Shown here: positions 62,864 to 64,000 of the stretch, piece by piece
Position numbering within the stretch: the stretch's first letter is position 1
Layout: each line of letters starts with the position of its first letter
NCBI GenBank assembly: GCA_005792545.1
Contig: SXRM01000025.1
Coordinates: forward strand, 1 to 64,000
Origin: Pseudomonadota bacterium
GTDB taxonomy: Bacteria; Myxococcota_A; UBA9042
DNA length: 64,000 bases
Direction of reading: 5' to 3'
Program-made: the position numbers and the translations under genes
Notes under the pieces: model-generated
The model's database searches: none
What the model was told of the DNA's origin: nothing
Seen by the model: the letters and a program-made list of their open reading frames with translations, nothing else

Positions 62864-63832
62864 CTAAGCGCTTGGCGTGGCGGCAGCAGGCGCCGCCGCG
62901 GCGGGTTGGCGTCGGAAGATCGACTCGGCGGCAATCAGGATCACGCCGCAGGTAATCCCGATGTCGGCCACGTTGTAGACCGGCCAGCCGTGAACCTTGC
63001 CGTCGGTCACCACGAACATGTAGATGAAGTCGATGACGACACCATAATTCAACCGATCCACAAGGTTGCCTATTGCGCCCCCCAGAATCGCCGCCAACGA
63101 CCAACTGGCGAGCGCCGTGCCGCCATTGCCCTTCCACAGCCACCAAGCCAGACCAAGCGAAGCCAGCGAGGCGATGACGGTAAACAGCAGATGCCGCAAC
63201 AGGGGCGGCGCGTTGGTCAGAAAGCTGAAAGCGGCGCCCGGGTTTTCGGCGTAGACGAAGTGCAGCCAGTCGGGCAGCACCACGATGTTGCGATCCAGAA
63301 TGGCCAGCCCTTCGCCCGAGCCAAGTGCCACGTCTAGCGTCGGCGCCTGCTCGCCAACCTGCCAAGCGCGAGTCAGCATGACCGGGACTTTTTCGGCATC
63401 AACCCGCCAGGCCTCGCCCAGCACCTCGGCCACGGGTTTGCCGAGGTGGCGATTGAGCAGCCGGGTCGCGCGCGGCGCCGCGTTGCCGCTGCCTTCACTG
63501 ACGACGATCTGGCGGCCGAGCCACTGCCCGTCCACGTTGGCGGACTTGGGCCACTGACCGGGCTGCAGCCTGGCCAACGCGCCGCGCTTGTCGATGACGT
63601 CGGCTTCGGCGCGGTCGATGCCGCGCGAGGCGAGCAGCGCGGCTGGCGTCTTACCTGCGGCGTCCGTCCACACCATCGGGTGGACCCAACTGGCCAGGGC
63701 ACCGGTCGCCCAGGCCTTGGTCCCGAGATCGAGCACCGCCACCAACGCCGCGAACGCAAACAGGGTCGCCGGCCGCATGAACCACGGTAACGGCACCGGA
63801 CTTGTGGCGATGGGTGCGCTTTCGTTTGCCAT
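62864..63832 (-). CDS. lspA: Lipoprotein signal peptidase (signal peptidase II), enlarged by a central insertion
   Basis: VLDLGTKAWA, VYAENPGAAFSFL, GGAIGNLVDRLNYGVVIDFIYM and WPVYNVADIGITCGVILI. Confidence 0.93.
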   Translation of the reverse strand: MANESAPIATSPVPLPWFMRPATLFAFAALVAVLDLGTKAWATGALASWVHPMVWTDAAGKTPAALLASRGIDRAEADVIDKRGALARLQPGQWPKSANVDGQWLGRQIVVSEGSGNAAPRATRLLNRHLGKPVAEVLGEAWRVDAEKVPVMLTRAWQVGEQAPTLDVALGSGEGLAILDRNIVVLPDWLHFVYAENPGAAFSFLTNAPPLLRHLLFTVIASLASLGLAWWLWKGNGGTALASWSLAAILGGAIGNLVDRLNYGVVIDFIYMFVVTDGKVHGWPVYNVADIGITCGVILIAAESIFRRQPAAAAPAAATPSA

Positions 63833-64000
63833 TTTGGGTCGCTCGCGCCTGCGGAAAAGGGGCCGGGATTTTAGGCCCGGGTTGGCGGTGCGTCAACGCA
63901 TTTTTCGGCTCCGCTATTCCCGCGGCAGGAGGTTGTGCCGGCGATCTGGTGGCGCCTTGCGCCGGCGCCACTGCCTCGTGCTAAGGTTGCGCCATGGTGC

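Overview
High-GC bacterial chromosome segment. Gene content and lipoprotein style suggest a Myxococcota/Bradymonadota-like 'deltaproteobacterial' lineage (inference only). Conserved genes I recognise: rpoZ, topB, an xth/exoA-type nuclease, cdsA, uppS, lgt, lspA, a Hanks-type Ser/Thr kinase, a lytic transglycosylase, and an HPt-MscS-RDD-SpoIIM-membrane protein-DUF4350-like-MoxR operon. Most of the window is taken up by three giant cysteine-rich predicted lipoproteins of about 2,006, 1,975 and 6,342 aa. Giant 1 is made of Dictyostelium CTDC-like Cys repeats. Giant 2 is made of MopE-like 'CDGxDNDCDGKTDE' repeats. Giant 3 combines both repeat types with a ConA/LamG-like domain, a ThuA/GATase-like domain, a SUEL/Gal-lectin-like domain, an LTD-like domain, a Gly-rich region, six copies of a short propeller-like module 'SHGGGYSPKxxEYWYPxW...', and a C-type lectin fold that appears to be interrupted by a TLD-like domain. 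The same window encodes Lgt and LspA with unusual insertions, plus several further lipoproteins. The best candidate for an undescribed system is this giant surface-lipoprotein set, especially the repeated propeller module and the TLD-in-CTLD nesting. I also report palindromic/TIR intergenic elements, a structured region upstream of topB, and a 21-bp tandem repeat. All domain calls were made by eye and need HMM or structure confirmation.
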